DNA from: Listeria goaensis
Lineage (GTDB): Bacteria > Bacillota > Bacilli > Lactobacillales > Listeriaceae
Length of the DNA: 56,585 nt
NCBI RefSeq assembly: GCF_900186125.1
Contig: NZ_FYBQ01000014.1
Location: 1 to 56,585, forward strand
Reading direction: 5' to 3'
The notes below the pieces were generated by a model that did not search any database, had not been told where the DNA came from, and was given only the letters and a program-made list of their open reading frames with translations. Within the stretch, counting starts at the first letter, position 1. Each line of letters opens with the position of its first letter. The position numbers and the translations under genes are program-made. Positions 1 through 8,530 of this stretch are shown here, in pieces.

Positions 1-422
1 AAGTGAAGTATCAAGACTTAACTCCAGGTCAAACCTACGATATTCAAGGGACTGTTATGGATAAAAGTACAGGAAAAGCCTTAGTTGTCAATGGTAAAAC
101 AGTTGTTGCAACTGGATCTTTCACAGCAAAAACAGCGAACGGTTCAGCGAAAGTAGAATTTACATTCAATACAAAAAGCCTGGATGGAAAAGATTTGGTC
201 GTCTTTGAAGAGCTTTATAAAAACAAAGAATTGATTGCAGAACATAAAAATATCAACGATGCCAATCAGACCGTGAAAGTCGCAAAACCAAGTGTCATTA
301 TCATGCCGAACATCCCGAAAACGGGTGATCAAAGCATGGTGCTTTTTGTTGAATTTGGTGCCATCTTAGTCGCTTTAGCAAGCTTAGTACTTGTAAGACG
401 CAAAAAAACGAAACAAAATTAA
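1..422 (+). CDS. Wall-anchored surface protein, C-terminal part (VaFE-repeat type)
   Basis: The reading frame is already open at the window edge, so this is the 3' end of a larger gene. The fragment holds one beta-rich repeat of the kind seen in VaFE/SpaA-like surface proteins: it begins with LTPGQTYDIQGTV and carries VEFTFNT and LVVFEELY strands. A sorting signal follows: IPKTG (fragment residues 104-108), a hydrophobic stretch, and a basic RRKKTKQN tail. IPKTG is a variant of LPXTG, so sortase would link the protein to peptidoglycan. Gram-positive conjugative plasmids often carry large adhesins that promote mating-cell contact; that role here is inferred. A terminator follows directly. Confidence 0.85.
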   Translation, partial: VKYQDLTPGQTYDIQGTVMDKSTGKALVVNGKTVVATGSFTAKTANGSAKVEFTFNTKSLDGKDLVVFEELYKNKELIAEHKNINDANQTVKVAKPSVIIMPNIPKTGDQSMVLFVEFGAILVALASLVLVRRKKTKQN

Positions 423-441
423 ATCAACAGTATGTATACGA

Positions 442-473
442 TAAAAGCGTCTTTTCTTAAAAGGCGCTTTTTA
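442..473 (+). terminator. Rho-independent terminator after surface-protein gene
   Basis: AAAAGCG/CGCTTTT outer stem with an inner CTTTT/AAAAG pairing and a run of T, 20 bases after the stop codon. It separates the adhesin gene from the genes that follow. Confidence 0.75.
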
Positions 474-499
474 TTTTTGAAGAAGGGAGGAAAACAAGC

Positions 500-841
500 G
501 TGGAATATGGCTATCGCGTGAAATTTCATACACAAACGAAAGCTGTAACAGTCTTAATGATTTTACCGTATCAACTTGATGAGTCGATGTGCGCGGGCAT
601 TTTAGATGACTGGCTAGCTTTTAAAGCAAGTATTAATGAACGGATTCAATGTCAAATTTCAACGGGCAAACGAAAAGCTTATCGCCCATTGCCAAAAGAA
701 AAAATCATCGTGAATCGCGTTAACATTGTCCCTAAAGTTGGGTTGCAACGAGAACGTCAATCGATTCCAGTTGTTAGTTTAAACACATCAGATTTGCATT
801 TTATCAGTAAAAAACGTTTATCAACGATGCAATCATCATAA
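500..841 (+). CDS. Hypothetical protein, 113 aa, conjugation-region accessory
   Basis: No family recognised. The GTG start is preceded by GGGAGG with normal spacing. The protein is soluble: no signal peptide or membrane segment, with a basic middle (ISTGKRKAYRPLPKEK) and mixed polar composition. It sits just after the surface-protein terminator and 27 bases before the lipoprotein gene, so it may open the conjugation operon. A regulatory or DNA-binding role is possible but nothing in the sequence proves it. Confidence 0.6.
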   Translation: MEYGYRVKFHTQTKAVTVLMILPYQLDESMCAGILDDWLAFKASINERIQCQISTGKRKAYRPLPKEKIIVNRVNIVPKVGLQRERQSIPVVSLNTSDLHFISKKRLSTMQSS

Positions 842-868
842 AAAAATGATAGAAAAGTGAGGAAAATC

Positions 869-1675
869 ATGGAAACGAAACATAAATGGAAACAAAAAGT
901 ACTAACAGGTGCCCTTGCGACAAGTTTACTTGTCTTACCATTATCAGGGTGTGGACAAGCAACTTCTGATTCAAAAGCTGATGCTTCTGAAGCGCCAAAA
1001 ACAGAAGAAATGCAACAAGAAACAGGCCATAATTTTAAGAATATCAACTATAGTGTAGATCGCTATTTAAGCTATCTTTATGAAGGCAAGAGTACCGAAA
1101 TGAAAGATTTTCTCGGTATTGATCGTGATTTGTTCGAACAGCAACAAATTGACTTTTTTGCGGAACGCGCAGGAAGTGTCACACCTATTGAATATCCGTT
1201 AGTCATTCAATATGAGAATTTTTCAGAAGTCTATCAACCTGAGCAAATTAAAACGGAATATGCGACAGCGATGGTCGCTTATTTTGAACAAATTCAAGGA
1301 GATTACTCCATTGAGAAAGTAGAAAAAACAAGCAACGGGGCAGAAGTAACGGTTAAAACGAAAGGCATTGCATTGAACGCCTTAGCAAGCCAAGCGAATG
1401 AATACATGGATAGTTTAATTGGTTTTGACCAAAACATGGCATTGAGCAAATATCCATCGGATGAAGTTCAAAAAGCCAATGCTGTGCTCCAATTCTGGGC
1501 AATGGGCCAACTCTACAAGCAGGGGAACAAAGCACCACTTCTTGATGAACCTGTTGAATATACTCTTTTCTTCGAAAAAGATGTAGATGGCAATTATAAA
1601 CCAAGTGACGATGCGATGAAGGATGTCTATTCCGGCAGCAGTAAGAGCACATATGAAGACGGAAAGGAAATCTAG
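869..1675 (+). CDS. Predicted lipoprotein of the conjugation region
   Basis: 268 aa from the ATG at 869, chosen because GTGAGG lies 8 bases upstream; the in-frame GTG at 857 falls inside that ribosome site. The N-terminus has a lipoprotein signal peptide: basic residues, a hydrophobic core, and the lipobox LSGC with the modified cysteine at residue 28. A low-complexity linker (KADASEAPKTEE) follows, then a mixed alpha/beta domain to the end. The mature protein should be anchored outside the membrane. Its stop codon abuts the start of the next gene, so they are co-transcribed. Plasmid-encoded lipoproteins can act in surface exclusion or mating-channel assembly; which applies here is unknown. 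Confidence 0.75.
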   Translation: METKHKWKQKVLTGALATSLLVLPLSGCGQATSDSKADASEAPKTEEMQQETGHNFKNINYSVDRYLSYLYEGKSTEMKDFLGIDRDLFEQQQIDFFAERAGSVTPIEYPLVIQYENFSEVYQPEQIKTEYATAMVAYFEQIQGDYSIEKVEKTSNGAEVTVKTKGIALNALASQANEYMDSLIGFDQNMALSKYPSDEVQKANAVLQFWAMGQLYKQGNKAPLLDEPVEYTLFFEKDVDGNYKPSDDAMKDVYSGSSKSTYEDGKEI

Positions 1676-1897
1676 ATGACGCCGAACCAACTGATTGAGT
1701 CATTTTTTCATATTGTTGGGCAGTTGATTGGCCAATTTGGTCATCTTTTGTTGGGTGCACTTGGTCTGATTGTTGTCTCTGTCCTTTACCTTGTCCTTTA
1801 TTTCACTCTAATAGGCAGTCTGTTGTTTCTCGTCATTTATGGTTTGGTTCGATGGATTCGTAAAAGAAAGTCTATGAAAAAAGAAGCGAAGAGATAG
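1676..1897 (+). CDS. Small membrane protein, 73 aa
   Basis: Begins immediately after the lipoprotein stop (TAG-ATG) with GGAAAGGAA upstream, so translation is probably coupled. One long hydrophobic stretch (about residues 12-58) can form two membrane segments, followed by the basic tail WIRKRKSMKKEAKR, which suggests a cytoplasmic C-terminus. No family recognised. Position points to a small accessory part of the conjugation apparatus. Confidence 0.6.
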   Translation: MTPNQLIESFFHIVGQLIGQFGHLLLGALGLIVVSVLYLVLYFTLIGSLLFLVIYGLVRWIRKRKSMKKEAKR

Positions 1898-1926
1898 GAA
1901 ATTATCACGTAAAGGAGCATGAAAGG

Positions 1927-2154
1927 ATGCCAATAACCCTTTTACAGAAAAAACGCATGGCCCAAAATTGGACGATACGTCAACTAGCTTTTCGAGCCCA
2001 TTTAAAATCTCCTGATTACGACGAGGAGTACTTAGAACTGGTCATCGAATGCATCGAATCGAATATATGCCAGTGTCCCAAACCACGAAAAACGTATGAA
2101 TGGAAAGCATTAGCTAAAGCCCTCGAATGCGAGGTCGCTGATATTTATGAATAA
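1927..2154 (+). CDS. Small helix-turn-helix-like protein, 75 aa
   Basis: Preceded by AAAGGAG. The order of elements resembles a degenerate XRE/Cro-type fold: LLQKKRMAQNWTIRQLAFRA at the start and a final helix WKALAKALECEVADIYE, as in proteins ending with 'AxALxVxxxxLYE'. The usual central turn is replaced by a cysteine-containing insert (ESNICQCPKP). It may regulate the conjugation genes. The family assignment rests on pattern only. Confidence 0.55.
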   Translation: MPITLLQKKRMAQNWTIRQLAFRAHLKSPDYDEEYLELVIECIESNICQCPKPRKTYEWKALAKALECEVADIYE

Positions 2155-2178
2155 GTCTATAACGAGGAGTTGAAAGAA

Positions 2179-2658
2179 ATGAATATTCATCCCAAAACGC
2201 TTCACAGGATGCGAATCGGATTTAAATCCATGAGTGTCTTTGGTGGAATCGTGAGTTTATGGCTTTTTTATCCCCCATTAAGCCATCAATTTTATGCCTA
2301 TCTCACGGCCCATGGCTTTCAAGATGCATCTTTTGAGGAGACTTTACGGTCTTTCTCCAGGACGATGGTCTATCTACTACTCATGTATGCGACGCTAAAA
2401 GTGGTTATTAAAGGACCCCAACTCAGTTGGTTAATCAGTGTAACACAAGGTGTTTCGTGGTTTTTAACACAATTAGCAGCAGTAGGGATCATCGTTGCCA
2501 TATTATATAGCTTCCTGGTGCCCGTTCAACAACAAATGGCCAGTATTTGGATGTGGCTATTTATTATCTTGTTTTGTGAGCTTGTCAGCCAAGCGATAGC
2601 GGTGTGGCAAAGACGAGAAGAAGAAACACGCTATTTTTCCATGAGATATAAGGACTAA
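2179..2658 (+). CDS. Four-helix membrane protein, DUF2975-like
   Basis: Start placed at ATG 2179, 9 bases after GAGGAG; an upstream in-frame TTG at 2170 touches the ribosome site. The 159-aa product has about four hydrophobic segments (near residues 17-35, 63-80, 90-115 and 122-142) and a charged C-terminal tail, WQRREEETRYFSMRYKD. The layout resembles small DUF2975-type membrane proteins, which often pair with an XRE regulator, as here with the preceding gene. Function unknown. Confidence 0.55.
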   Translation: MNIHPKTLHRMRIGFKSMSVFGGIVSLWLFYPPLSHQFYAYLTAHGFQDASFEETLRSFSRTMVYLLLMYATLKVVIKGPQLSWLISVTQGVSWFLTQLAAVGIIVAILYSFLVPVQQQMASIWMWLFIILFCELVSQAIAVWQRREEETRYFSMRYKD

Positions 2659-2728
2659 GACACGCCGTCACTCGTGTTCTATCATAAGCAGTGACTTTCT
2701 AAAGTGAATTTTAGGAGGAGGAAAGAAG

Positions 2729-2962
2729 ATGTCGAGTATTTTATCTGTTATACAGCTGTTTCTCATTCTTGTGGGAGCCCTACAACCTAAATTTATTTCC
2801 TATACTACGCCATGTGTCATTTTGCTAGCACCATGTGTTGGCTTCACGTTTATGCTACTGGACAGTCCCATTTATCTGCAAATCTTCATGTGGGTCCTGC
2901 AAACAATCCTTGTGGCAACGAGTCTCTATTCATGGAAAATGAAAAAAGTGACAAGGAGATAG
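2729..2962 (+). CDS. Small hydrophobic membrane protein, 77 aa
   Basis: Strong ribosome site AGGAGGAGG 8 bases before the ATG. Nearly the whole protein is hydrophobic, consistent with two or three membrane segments, ending in SWKMKKVTRR. No family recognised. It follows other small membrane genes in the same direction. The 100 bases after it hold no clear gene. Confidence 0.55.
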   Translation: MSSILSVIQLFLILVGALQPKFISYTTPCVILLAPCVGFTFMLLDSPIYLQIFMWVLQTILVATSLYSWKMKKVTRR

Positions 2963-3066
2963 CAAAAAGAAGATCATATATCCCATAAGAGAAAAGGGAA
3001 ATCACAGGAAATGAAAAGCGTGCCGCACATAAAGCCAGCGTGTGAAGAAAGGAAGATGTGATCCAA

Positions 3067-3420
3067 ATGAGTGAGTATCAACAGGAAGAAGCTCGAAAAC
3101 GGGCACAAATTTGTTATTGTCAAAGTTTATTTCGAAAAGACACGATGGATGTGAAACGGGGCGTATTGGCTCCAGAAGTCTATCAATTTGATCGAGATCA
3201 TACAACAGAAGAGGCCTTGGATATGCGCTTAGAAGCATTAGCCAGCCTGAATGAAGTCGATTATCCGGTTTTAGAGCCAGTAAGAGAAGCTCTGGAAGAA
3301 ACACTTCGCTACCAAACGGAGGAAGAGAAGGCGACTTATCTAATAGAAGAAAAAAGAATTCTTCGAGAAAAAGTGGCGGAATTTTATGAAGAAAAGCAAG
3401 ACTTTCATTTGGAACTCTAA
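3067..3420 (+). CDS. Hypothetical helical protein, 117 aa
   Basis: ATG 3067 chosen over GTG 3058 because of its spacing from AAAGGAAG. Soluble, glutamate-rich and predicted mainly helical, ending in a heptad-like stretch (YLIEEKRILREKVAEFYEEK). No known family. It precedes the larger coiled-coil protein by 65 bases and is probably in the same operon. Confidence 0.5.
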   Translation: MSEYQQEEARKRAQICYCQSLFRKDTMDVKRGVLAPEVYQFDRDHTTEEALDMRLEALASLNEVDYPVLEPVREALEETLRYQTEEEKATYLIEEKRILREKVAEFYEEKQDFHLEL

Positions 3421-3485
3421 TTCAGTGAAAAATGAAGCCATATATGAAATGAATCACATTGTAGAAACAGGAAAGGGTGAAGCGA

Positions 3486-4898
3486 ATGGTAGCTCTAACA
3501 GAAAGTATCGCACCAATTATGGAAGAACAACGAAAAATGATGCAACGCCATCTTCAGATGAATATGGACGGGGCAAAAGAAAAGCAATTATTTATCTCGG
3601 AAGAAGAGATTTTGGCGCTGATACAAGCACACTATGATCGCTTAGAAGAACAGATTCAAGAGAACCATTTTCAAAAAGAAGAAGAAGTACGTGATGCGTT
3701 TGGTGTCTCATTAACTCAATTTTTCCGCGAAATGGCCTACTACTTTGGGCAATGTGTTCAAAAAATAGGTGCAATTGCTGAAGAAAAATATGAGGCCATC
3801 GCACAACGGCTACATCATCAATTAGATCGTCAAGCAGAACAAAAAACAAGTGAATTTGTTACGAGAACAGAGAAAAAAATGCAGCCTAAGACAACGGAAG
3901 ATACTCCAGAAGAAAAGAGCGTGAAAGCACAGCCAAGGGAACAATCACTTCCTGTGCAAAATGGAAATAAGACGGATGACGTCCGTTCTATTAAAAAAGA
4001 GAAAAAAGCTGAAACGCCAGTCCTATCCAATACAAGCAGTATGCCGAAACAAACAGAAAAAGAGCCAGCAGTAGTTAAGAATCCTCCTGAACAAAAGAGA
4101 GAAGAGGAGAGTCAAAAAGAAGCACCAAATGTAAAGGGACAGACAGAGAAATCTGAAGATCCCTATATGAATTCTTTAATGGACACACTTATTCCTGACA
4201 ATGAGGAAGCTCCTACGATGACAAAGGAACAGGTGGAAGAAATACAAGAAGATACACGCTCTACGTTTAAGGACGTAGCAGATGTGGTTGAACACGAGGC
4301 GGATAAAAATGGGAAAGTTCTTGCTGTAGCTGAATTAGAGGCTATTTTAAAAGAGCGAGAAGAACGTCTTGTCACGATGATTACAACTCTTTTGGAAGAT
4401 AAAAGTGCGGCTTCTTTACCAGAATCTCTGAAGGCTGAACGTCAGTCCACCATTCAGAAAGTAAAAACAAAGTATCAGTCTACGAAACAATCTGTGAAAG
4501 AACATACAACGGAAAAAGTGGTTGAACTCAAAACAAAACTCGTTCAAGGGCTACAGCGAACAGCTTTACGACTCAATCAAAAGCTCTATAACTTTGCTGT
4601 TCACATGGATGAAAAGTTACAACCCAAACAACCCACTCTCCTACTTCCAGAAGCTAAGACCCCTTTACTAGAAGCCTACCCTGCAATGAAGGAAGCTGGT
4701 TTTACGCTTACTGTCCAAGATGAACCCTACCTCATTCGATATAGTCAAGAAACAAATGAAGTGGTTATGCAACAACAACAAGAAGAAGTTCACAGAATAG
4801 ACTATTCGGATGACCTTTCCTTAGAGGAAGTTGAACAGACACTTGATCAAAAATTACACACCGATGATAAGGATCAAGAAAAAACAGTAGAAGTATAA
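3486..4898 (+). CDS. Large charged coiled-coil protein, 470 aa
   Basis: ATG 3486 has AGGAAAGGG at good distance. Residues about 1-125 are helical. Residues about 125-235 form a low-complexity K/E/P/Q-rich linker with no cysteines. A further helical region runs to about residue 385, and a compact C-terminal domain (LLLPEAKTPLLEAYPAMKEAGF onwards) ends the protein. It has no membrane segment. Similar long cytoplasmic helical proteins occur at the start of Gram-positive transfer operons, where they may act as scaffolds, but no family was recognised. The C-terminal segment may be a separate small domain. Confidence 0.55.
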   Translation: MVALTESIAPIMEEQRKMMQRHLQMNMDGAKEKQLFISEEEILALIQAHYDRLEEQIQENHFQKEEEVRDAFGVSLTQFFREMAYYFGQCVQKIGAIAEEKYEAIAQRLHHQLDRQAEQKTSEFVTRTEKKMQPKTTEDTPEEKSVKAQPREQSLPVQNGNKTDDVRSIKKEKKAETPVLSNTSSMPKQTEKEPAVVKNPPEQKREEESQKEAPNVKGQTEKSEDPYMNSLMDTLIPDNEEAPTMTKEQVEEIQEDTRSTFKDVADVVEHEADKNGKVLAVAELEAILKEREERLVTMITTLLEDKSAASLPESLKAERQSTIQKVKTKYQSTKQSVKEHTTEKVVELKTKLVQGLQRTALRLNQKLYNFAVHMDEKLQPKQPTLLLPEAKTPLLEAYPAMKEAGFTLTVQDEPYLIRYSQETNEVVMQQQQEEVHRIDYSDDLSLEEVEQTLDQKLHTDDKDQEKTVEV

Positions 4899-4916
4899 AA
4901 GAACGGGAGGGAGAAT

Positions 4917-5267
4917 ATGGAAGCCAAACAGGCTCGTAAACAAGCTGAACAAGCCTATGCCATTTATGTTCAAGAAGAGTTATTTCCTCATATGGATAGA
5001 CTGCTAAAAAGTATTGATGAACGTATCTACTTACGAACGTTGGATAAAAAATTTCAAGTCAATATTGTCATTCCCTTAAAAAAAATATATACACTATCCC
5101 CCACAAAAACGCCGTACCTTCAAGTGAAACAAGAAGCGATGGCGTATTTATTTGAAGAATTAGAACAACAAGGCTATACAGTACGCTACCGGCTAGGCAG
5201 TAAAGTCTGTAGTGCACTCCTATTCCAATATGAACCCAAAAGTCCATATATTAAGATAGCCTGGTAA
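4917..5267 (+). CDS. Hypothetical protein, 116 aa
   Basis: GGGAGGGAG precedes the ATG. Helical N-terminus (ARKQAEQAYAIYVQEELF), then an alternating beta pattern (FQVNIVIPLKKIYTL, YTVRYRLGSKVCSALLFQYE). No membrane segment or known motif. It is 18 bases after the coiled-coil gene. A weak hairpin with short T tract (ACGGG/CCCGT, 5272-5294) follows and may be an intercistronic terminator or attenuator. Confidence 0.5.
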   Translation: MEAKQARKQAEQAYAIYVQEELFPHMDRLLKSIDERIYLRTLDKKFQVNIVIPLKKIYTLSPTKTPYLQVKQEAMAYLFEELEQQGYTVRYRLGSKVCSALLFQYEPKSPYIKIAW

Positions 5268-5333
5268 AATCACGGGTTTTTAGTTTTCTCCCGTTCTTAC
5301 AAAAAACTAAAATCAAAGGAAGGAGGCATGGTT

Positions 5334-5603
5334 GTGCTCGAAAGACAAGTGAAACCAAAAGAAAGTAAGGATACATTGTCGTTATTAAAACTTTATTTTG
5401 AAAGCGAAGGGGTACATCCGGATGATGGTATTCATCAGCTCTATCAAGACTACCTAAATCAACATGGCATATCGGAGAGCATGATCCCCCATTTACGAAA
5501 AGCCATTCACGTACAGAAAGAGTTACATCAAACGAAACACCAACTGATGGAACTCCAACAACAGATAGGAGGACAAGCTTATGGAAGTTCTGAAGAAGTA
5601 TAA
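5334..5603 (+). CDS. Hypothetical helical protein, 89 aa
   Basis: GTG 5334 is preferred because AGGAGG (5321-5326) is only one base from the ATG at 5328 but seven from the GTG. The product is soluble and helical with a C-terminal coiled-coil pattern (VQKELHQTKHQLMELQQQIG). Its last 23 bases overlap the next gene, whose ribosome site (AGGAGG) lies inside this coding region, so the two are translationally coupled. No family recognised. Confidence 0.5.
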   Translation: MLERQVKPKESKDTLSLLKLYFESEGVHPDDGIHQLYQDYLNQHGISESMIPHLRKAIHVQKELHQTKHQLMELQQQIGGQAYGSSEEV

Positions 5604-5916
5604 AAAGGTGACGATAATCGTCCTGACAGCCCTTGCTGTTTGTGGTCTTTTCATTGTGCTAGATCCACACGTCGTACAAGCAGCCAATGAATTTGAAAGT
5701 AAAGTGACGAGTGGTTCGGCTGATTTAAAAAGTCTGGTACGTCGAATAGCTCCAGGACTGATTTCAGCGGTTATTGTATGTTTAGCTTTATTTTTCTTAG
5801 GCCCAAGGAGATTGAGAGAGGCTGCCCAGGATCATCTCATGCATGCCATTTTTGCCGTCTTTCTTATATGTGCAGGCGGTGCGATAGTCTCCTATTTATT
5901 TGATTTATTTGGGTGA
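5581..5916 (+). CDS. VirB2/TrbC-like small membrane protein of the conjugation channel
   Basis: 111 aa: a signal-like first hydrophobic segment (residues about 9-27) ending near VVQA, a short soluble stretch, then two membrane helices (about 56-76 and 88-107). The arrangement of leader plus two close helices and its place ahead of the secretion ATPases match VirB2/TrbC-type subunits of Gram-positive type IV systems. Sequence identity to a named family member cannot be confirmed by eye. The stop overlaps the next start (GTGATG), a coupling signal. Confidence 0.55.
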   Translation: MEVLKKYKKVTIIVLTALAVCGLFIVLDPHVVQAANEFESKVTSGSADLKSLVRRIAPGLISAVIVCLALFFLGPRRLREAAQDHLMHAIFAVFLICAGGAIVSYLFDLFG

Positions 5917-7115
5917 TGCGGATGTTAACTGTTATTATTCAACAAGCGCATGCTGCCCAATTTATGCCCAAAGAGTTATCGCTACTCGATTTTACCCAAC
6001 GAACGCATCTGCTGACAGATGGAGAAACGTTTGAAGTGGAGCTATTAAACCCACAAAAAGTGCCCTTTTATGTGACGAATTACGAACCGGGCACCGATGG
6101 GCGTTTTGATCTTTATTTGATGCAGCGGATGAAACAGCTGCGGAAACAAAAAAAAATGGATAAAGCCCGTTATCTCGTGATTCAAAAATGGATTGAAGAA
6201 AGTTGTTCGGAAATCGTTGCGATTTCCGAACCTTCTTCTCCCAGTCCATCTTTTGAAAAGCCCAAACGGAAAGGCCGCAACGAGCCTTCTCCAAAAGACA
6301 AAAAGAAGCCAACCCCTATCCAGCAAGAGAAGCCTGTCAAAACGAAGAAAACCAATCTTCCACTACGATCCATCCCGTGGAAATGGCCTTCTCTGAAGAG
6401 GACCTTTCTTAAAAAAAGTGCGTTTCTGATACTTGGACTTTTTCTGATGGTGAGTGTGGGGTTTGGTGCATCGTATCTGCTTCAGGAACATTCTCAAGCA
6501 CAAGAAAAAGCGAAGCCCAATGTGAAAGCTCTACAACAAAAGAAGGCGTACCACACCTTCCTGAACGTCTATCCCAAAACATTTTGGAAGTGGGAACAAC
6601 AAGTCGTGGAAAAGAAGGATATCGCCACACTAAAGAAGGTTTACCAACAAACAAAAGAGCGCAATGTGGCGTTTGATTTAGCCTTTCTTGAAAAGAAATA
6701 TGAGCGAACCATCTTACTTTATCAGGCGAATTCAGATGTTTTGACGATGACGGATTTACGCCAAGACAGTCTAACCTACAGTTATATCCAAGAGGGGCAA
6801 CTTGATTTAGCGCAAAAACAACTTACCGAGAAATCAAGTGCCTTCCTTTATGAAGAAATGGGGTGGGCTTATTTGGAAAAGGGACAAATTCGTCAAGCTG
6901 AAGAGTCCGCCAAAAAAGCGAAGCGGCCAGAACTCATCCAACAACTACAAGATTATCAACTTATCGAAACGACGTTGAAAGAAGTCGATAAACAGGTGAA
7001 GCGAAAAAACTTAGCCGCCCCTGTGAAAAAGAAATTACTGGAAAATCAAAAAGAATTAAAGAGTCAACTTGAGGCTTTGAAAAAGAGACCAGGAAAGGAA
7101 AGTGAAGCACAGTGA
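5916..7115 (+). CDS. Bitopic membrane protein with cytoplasmic and extracellular helical domains
   Basis: Starts at the ATG overlapping the previous stop codon. Residues about 1-90 form a soluble domain (TDGETFEVELL, GTDGRFDLYLMQRMKQL). A Pro/Lys-rich linker (about 100-150) leads to a single membrane helix near 166-185 (FLILGLFLMVSVGFGASYLL). The remainder is a long helical, TPR-like domain (QEGQLDLAQKQL, YLEKGQIRQAEESAKKA). The plan of N-terminal domain, one helix and C-terminal helical domain recalls EssB/YukC of type VII systems, but the position is inside a type IV operon. A conjugation-channel scaffold is the safer reading. Confidence 0.55.
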   Translation: MRMLTVIIQQAHAAQFMPKELSLLDFTQRTHLLTDGETFEVELLNPQKVPFYVTNYEPGTDGRFDLYLMQRMKQLRKQKKMDKARYLVIQKWIEESCSEIVAISEPSSPSPSFEKPKRKGRNEPSPKDKKKPTPIQQEKPVKTKKTNLPLRSIPWKWPSLKRTFLKKSAFLILGLFLMVSVGFGASYLLQEHSQAQEKAKPNVKALQQKKAYHTFLNVYPKTFWKWEQQVVEKKDIATLKKVYQQTKERNVAFDLAFLEKKYERTILLYQANSDVLTMTDLRQDSLTYSYIQEGQLDLAQKQLTEKSSAFLYEEMGWAYLEKGQIRQAEESAKKAKRPELIQQLQDYQLIETTLKEVDKQVKRKNLAAPVKKKLLENQKELKSQLEALKKRPGKESEAQ

Positions 7116-8527
7116 CGCAAGAATCGAATACGTCCGGGAAAAAGAAAATTGTCGTGGCAGGACTCGTGATTGTCCTGTTGGGAAGTGGCATTGGAGGCGT
7201 TTTGTATTTATCGGAAGCCCAACATATGTTTTCCCACCCAACCAAAGAAAAGAACCAGCAATCTTTACTCCAACGGCGTGTAGCCGATACGGTACCGAAG
7301 AAAAAAACAAAAGACAGTCGTTCCAATGGATTGGAACGTATTGTAACGGAAGATTCTCTGGTTTCTTCAGAAGAGAGACCACGTGAGGAGGTGGATACAG
7401 AGACTCACACAGGAAGAACAAAAGCCAAACAAGTGGCGTTAGAAGCGATTGCGAATTTACCAGACGAATTAGGGGAAGCGAAGGCGAAGGAAGACATAAG
7501 GAAAGTTGCGCCGCCAACGCCCATCTTGATTAACCAGGATAAAACGGCAGAAGCATCTGCTCCAGACCAACCTTCCTATGCCTATCCGTATTTAGAAGGG
7601 TGGAATGTGGAACTGCATGTGGGAAGTCCGTTTCAACCATTGGATTACGTCAAAGCCACAGACGAGCTGGATGGAGACCTCACGGATGAAGTCGAAGTCA
7701 TCCAAAATCATGTCAATCTAAAACAGGAAGGAACGTATACGGTTCGTTATCGCGTAACCAATCGACATGGCCTATCTAATGAATTAGACATTCAAGTTCA
7801 TGTTCTCAATGACGCACCCGTTATTTTAGCGGACAATCATCGTATTTCTCTTCAACAACCGTATGATCCATTAGTAGGGATTACGGCGACCGATACGGAA
7901 GATGGAGATGTGACAAAGGCGATACGTGTCGTCGAAAATCACGTCCAAACCAATCAAGAAGGCCTTTATTCCGTCACGTATGCGGTGATGGATCGAAATG
8001 GAAAAGAAACGGAAAAAACGATTCAAGTGGAAGTGAAAAATGATGCGCCTATTATTCAGGCGGAAAATCAAGTTCTTCTTGTCGATGCGACTTATGATCC
8101 TTTAGAAGGGGTGACCGCAACGGATGTACAAGATGGGGATATCACCCAACAAATCGAGGTCATTCAAAATGAGGTGAACACGCATCAAGCTGGGCTCTAT
8201 CATGTGACGTATCGCGTGGTCGATGCGCAAGGACAAGAGACGACTAAAACCATTGAAATTACGGTACAAGCGCCTCCTACACCGCCTGTGCTAGAAGTAC
8301 CTGTCGAATTTAATACGACCATTGGTGTCACACCAGATTGGCTGCAAGATGTGCACGCGACTGATCAGGAAGACGGGGACCTTACCTCGCAAGTCACCGT
8401 AGACGATAGTCAGGTGGATATTCTGTTACCTGGAAACTATTTGGTTTACTTTTCCGTGACGGATTCCTCAGGTGAAAAATGTGAAACCAGTGCCATTGTA
8501 CATGTACAGGCGATAGAAGAGTCATAA
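7112..8527 (+). CDS. Membrane-anchored protein with four Ig-like (DUF5011) repeats
   Basis: Overlaps the previous gene by 4 bases, GTG start. An N-terminal membrane helix lies at about residues 9-30 (KIVVAGLVIVLLGSGIGG). A low-complexity region follows to about 150, then four repeats of about 75 aa with the pattern 'YDPLxGVTATDxxDGD(I/V)T...V...NxHQxGxYxVTYxVxDxxG', typical of the DUF5011/HYR-type bacterial Ig-like fold. There is no LPXTG motif, so it is held by the N-terminal helix with the repeats outside. In a mating apparatus such repeats could span the wall or touch the recipient. This role is inferred. Confidence 0.75.
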   Translation: MTQESNTSGKKKIVVAGLVIVLLGSGIGGVLYLSEAQHMFSHPTKEKNQQSLLQRRVADTVPKKKTKDSRSNGLERIVTEDSLVSSEERPREEVDTETHTGRTKAKQVALEAIANLPDELGEAKAKEDIRKVAPPTPILINQDKTAEASAPDQPSYAYPYLEGWNVELHVGSPFQPLDYVKATDELDGDLTDEVEVIQNHVNLKQEGTYTVRYRVTNRHGLSNELDIQVHVLNDAPVILADNHRISLQQPYDPLVGITATDTEDGDVTKAIRVVENHVQTNQEGLYSVTYAVMDRNGKETEKTIQVEVKNDAPIIQAENQVLLVDATYDPLEGVTATDVQDGDITQQIEVIQNEVNTHQAGLYHVTYRVVDAQGQETTKTIEITVQAPPTPPVLEVPVEFNTTIGVTPDWLQDVHATDQEDGDLTSQVTVDDSQVDILLPGNYLVYFSVTDSSGEKCETSAIVHVQAIEES

Positions 8528-8530
8528 AAT

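Noticed and set aside
5916-7115. EssB of a type VII system
   Set aside because: Topology is similar but no other T7SS machinery gene is near, and the gene is inside a type IV operon; kept only as an alternative.
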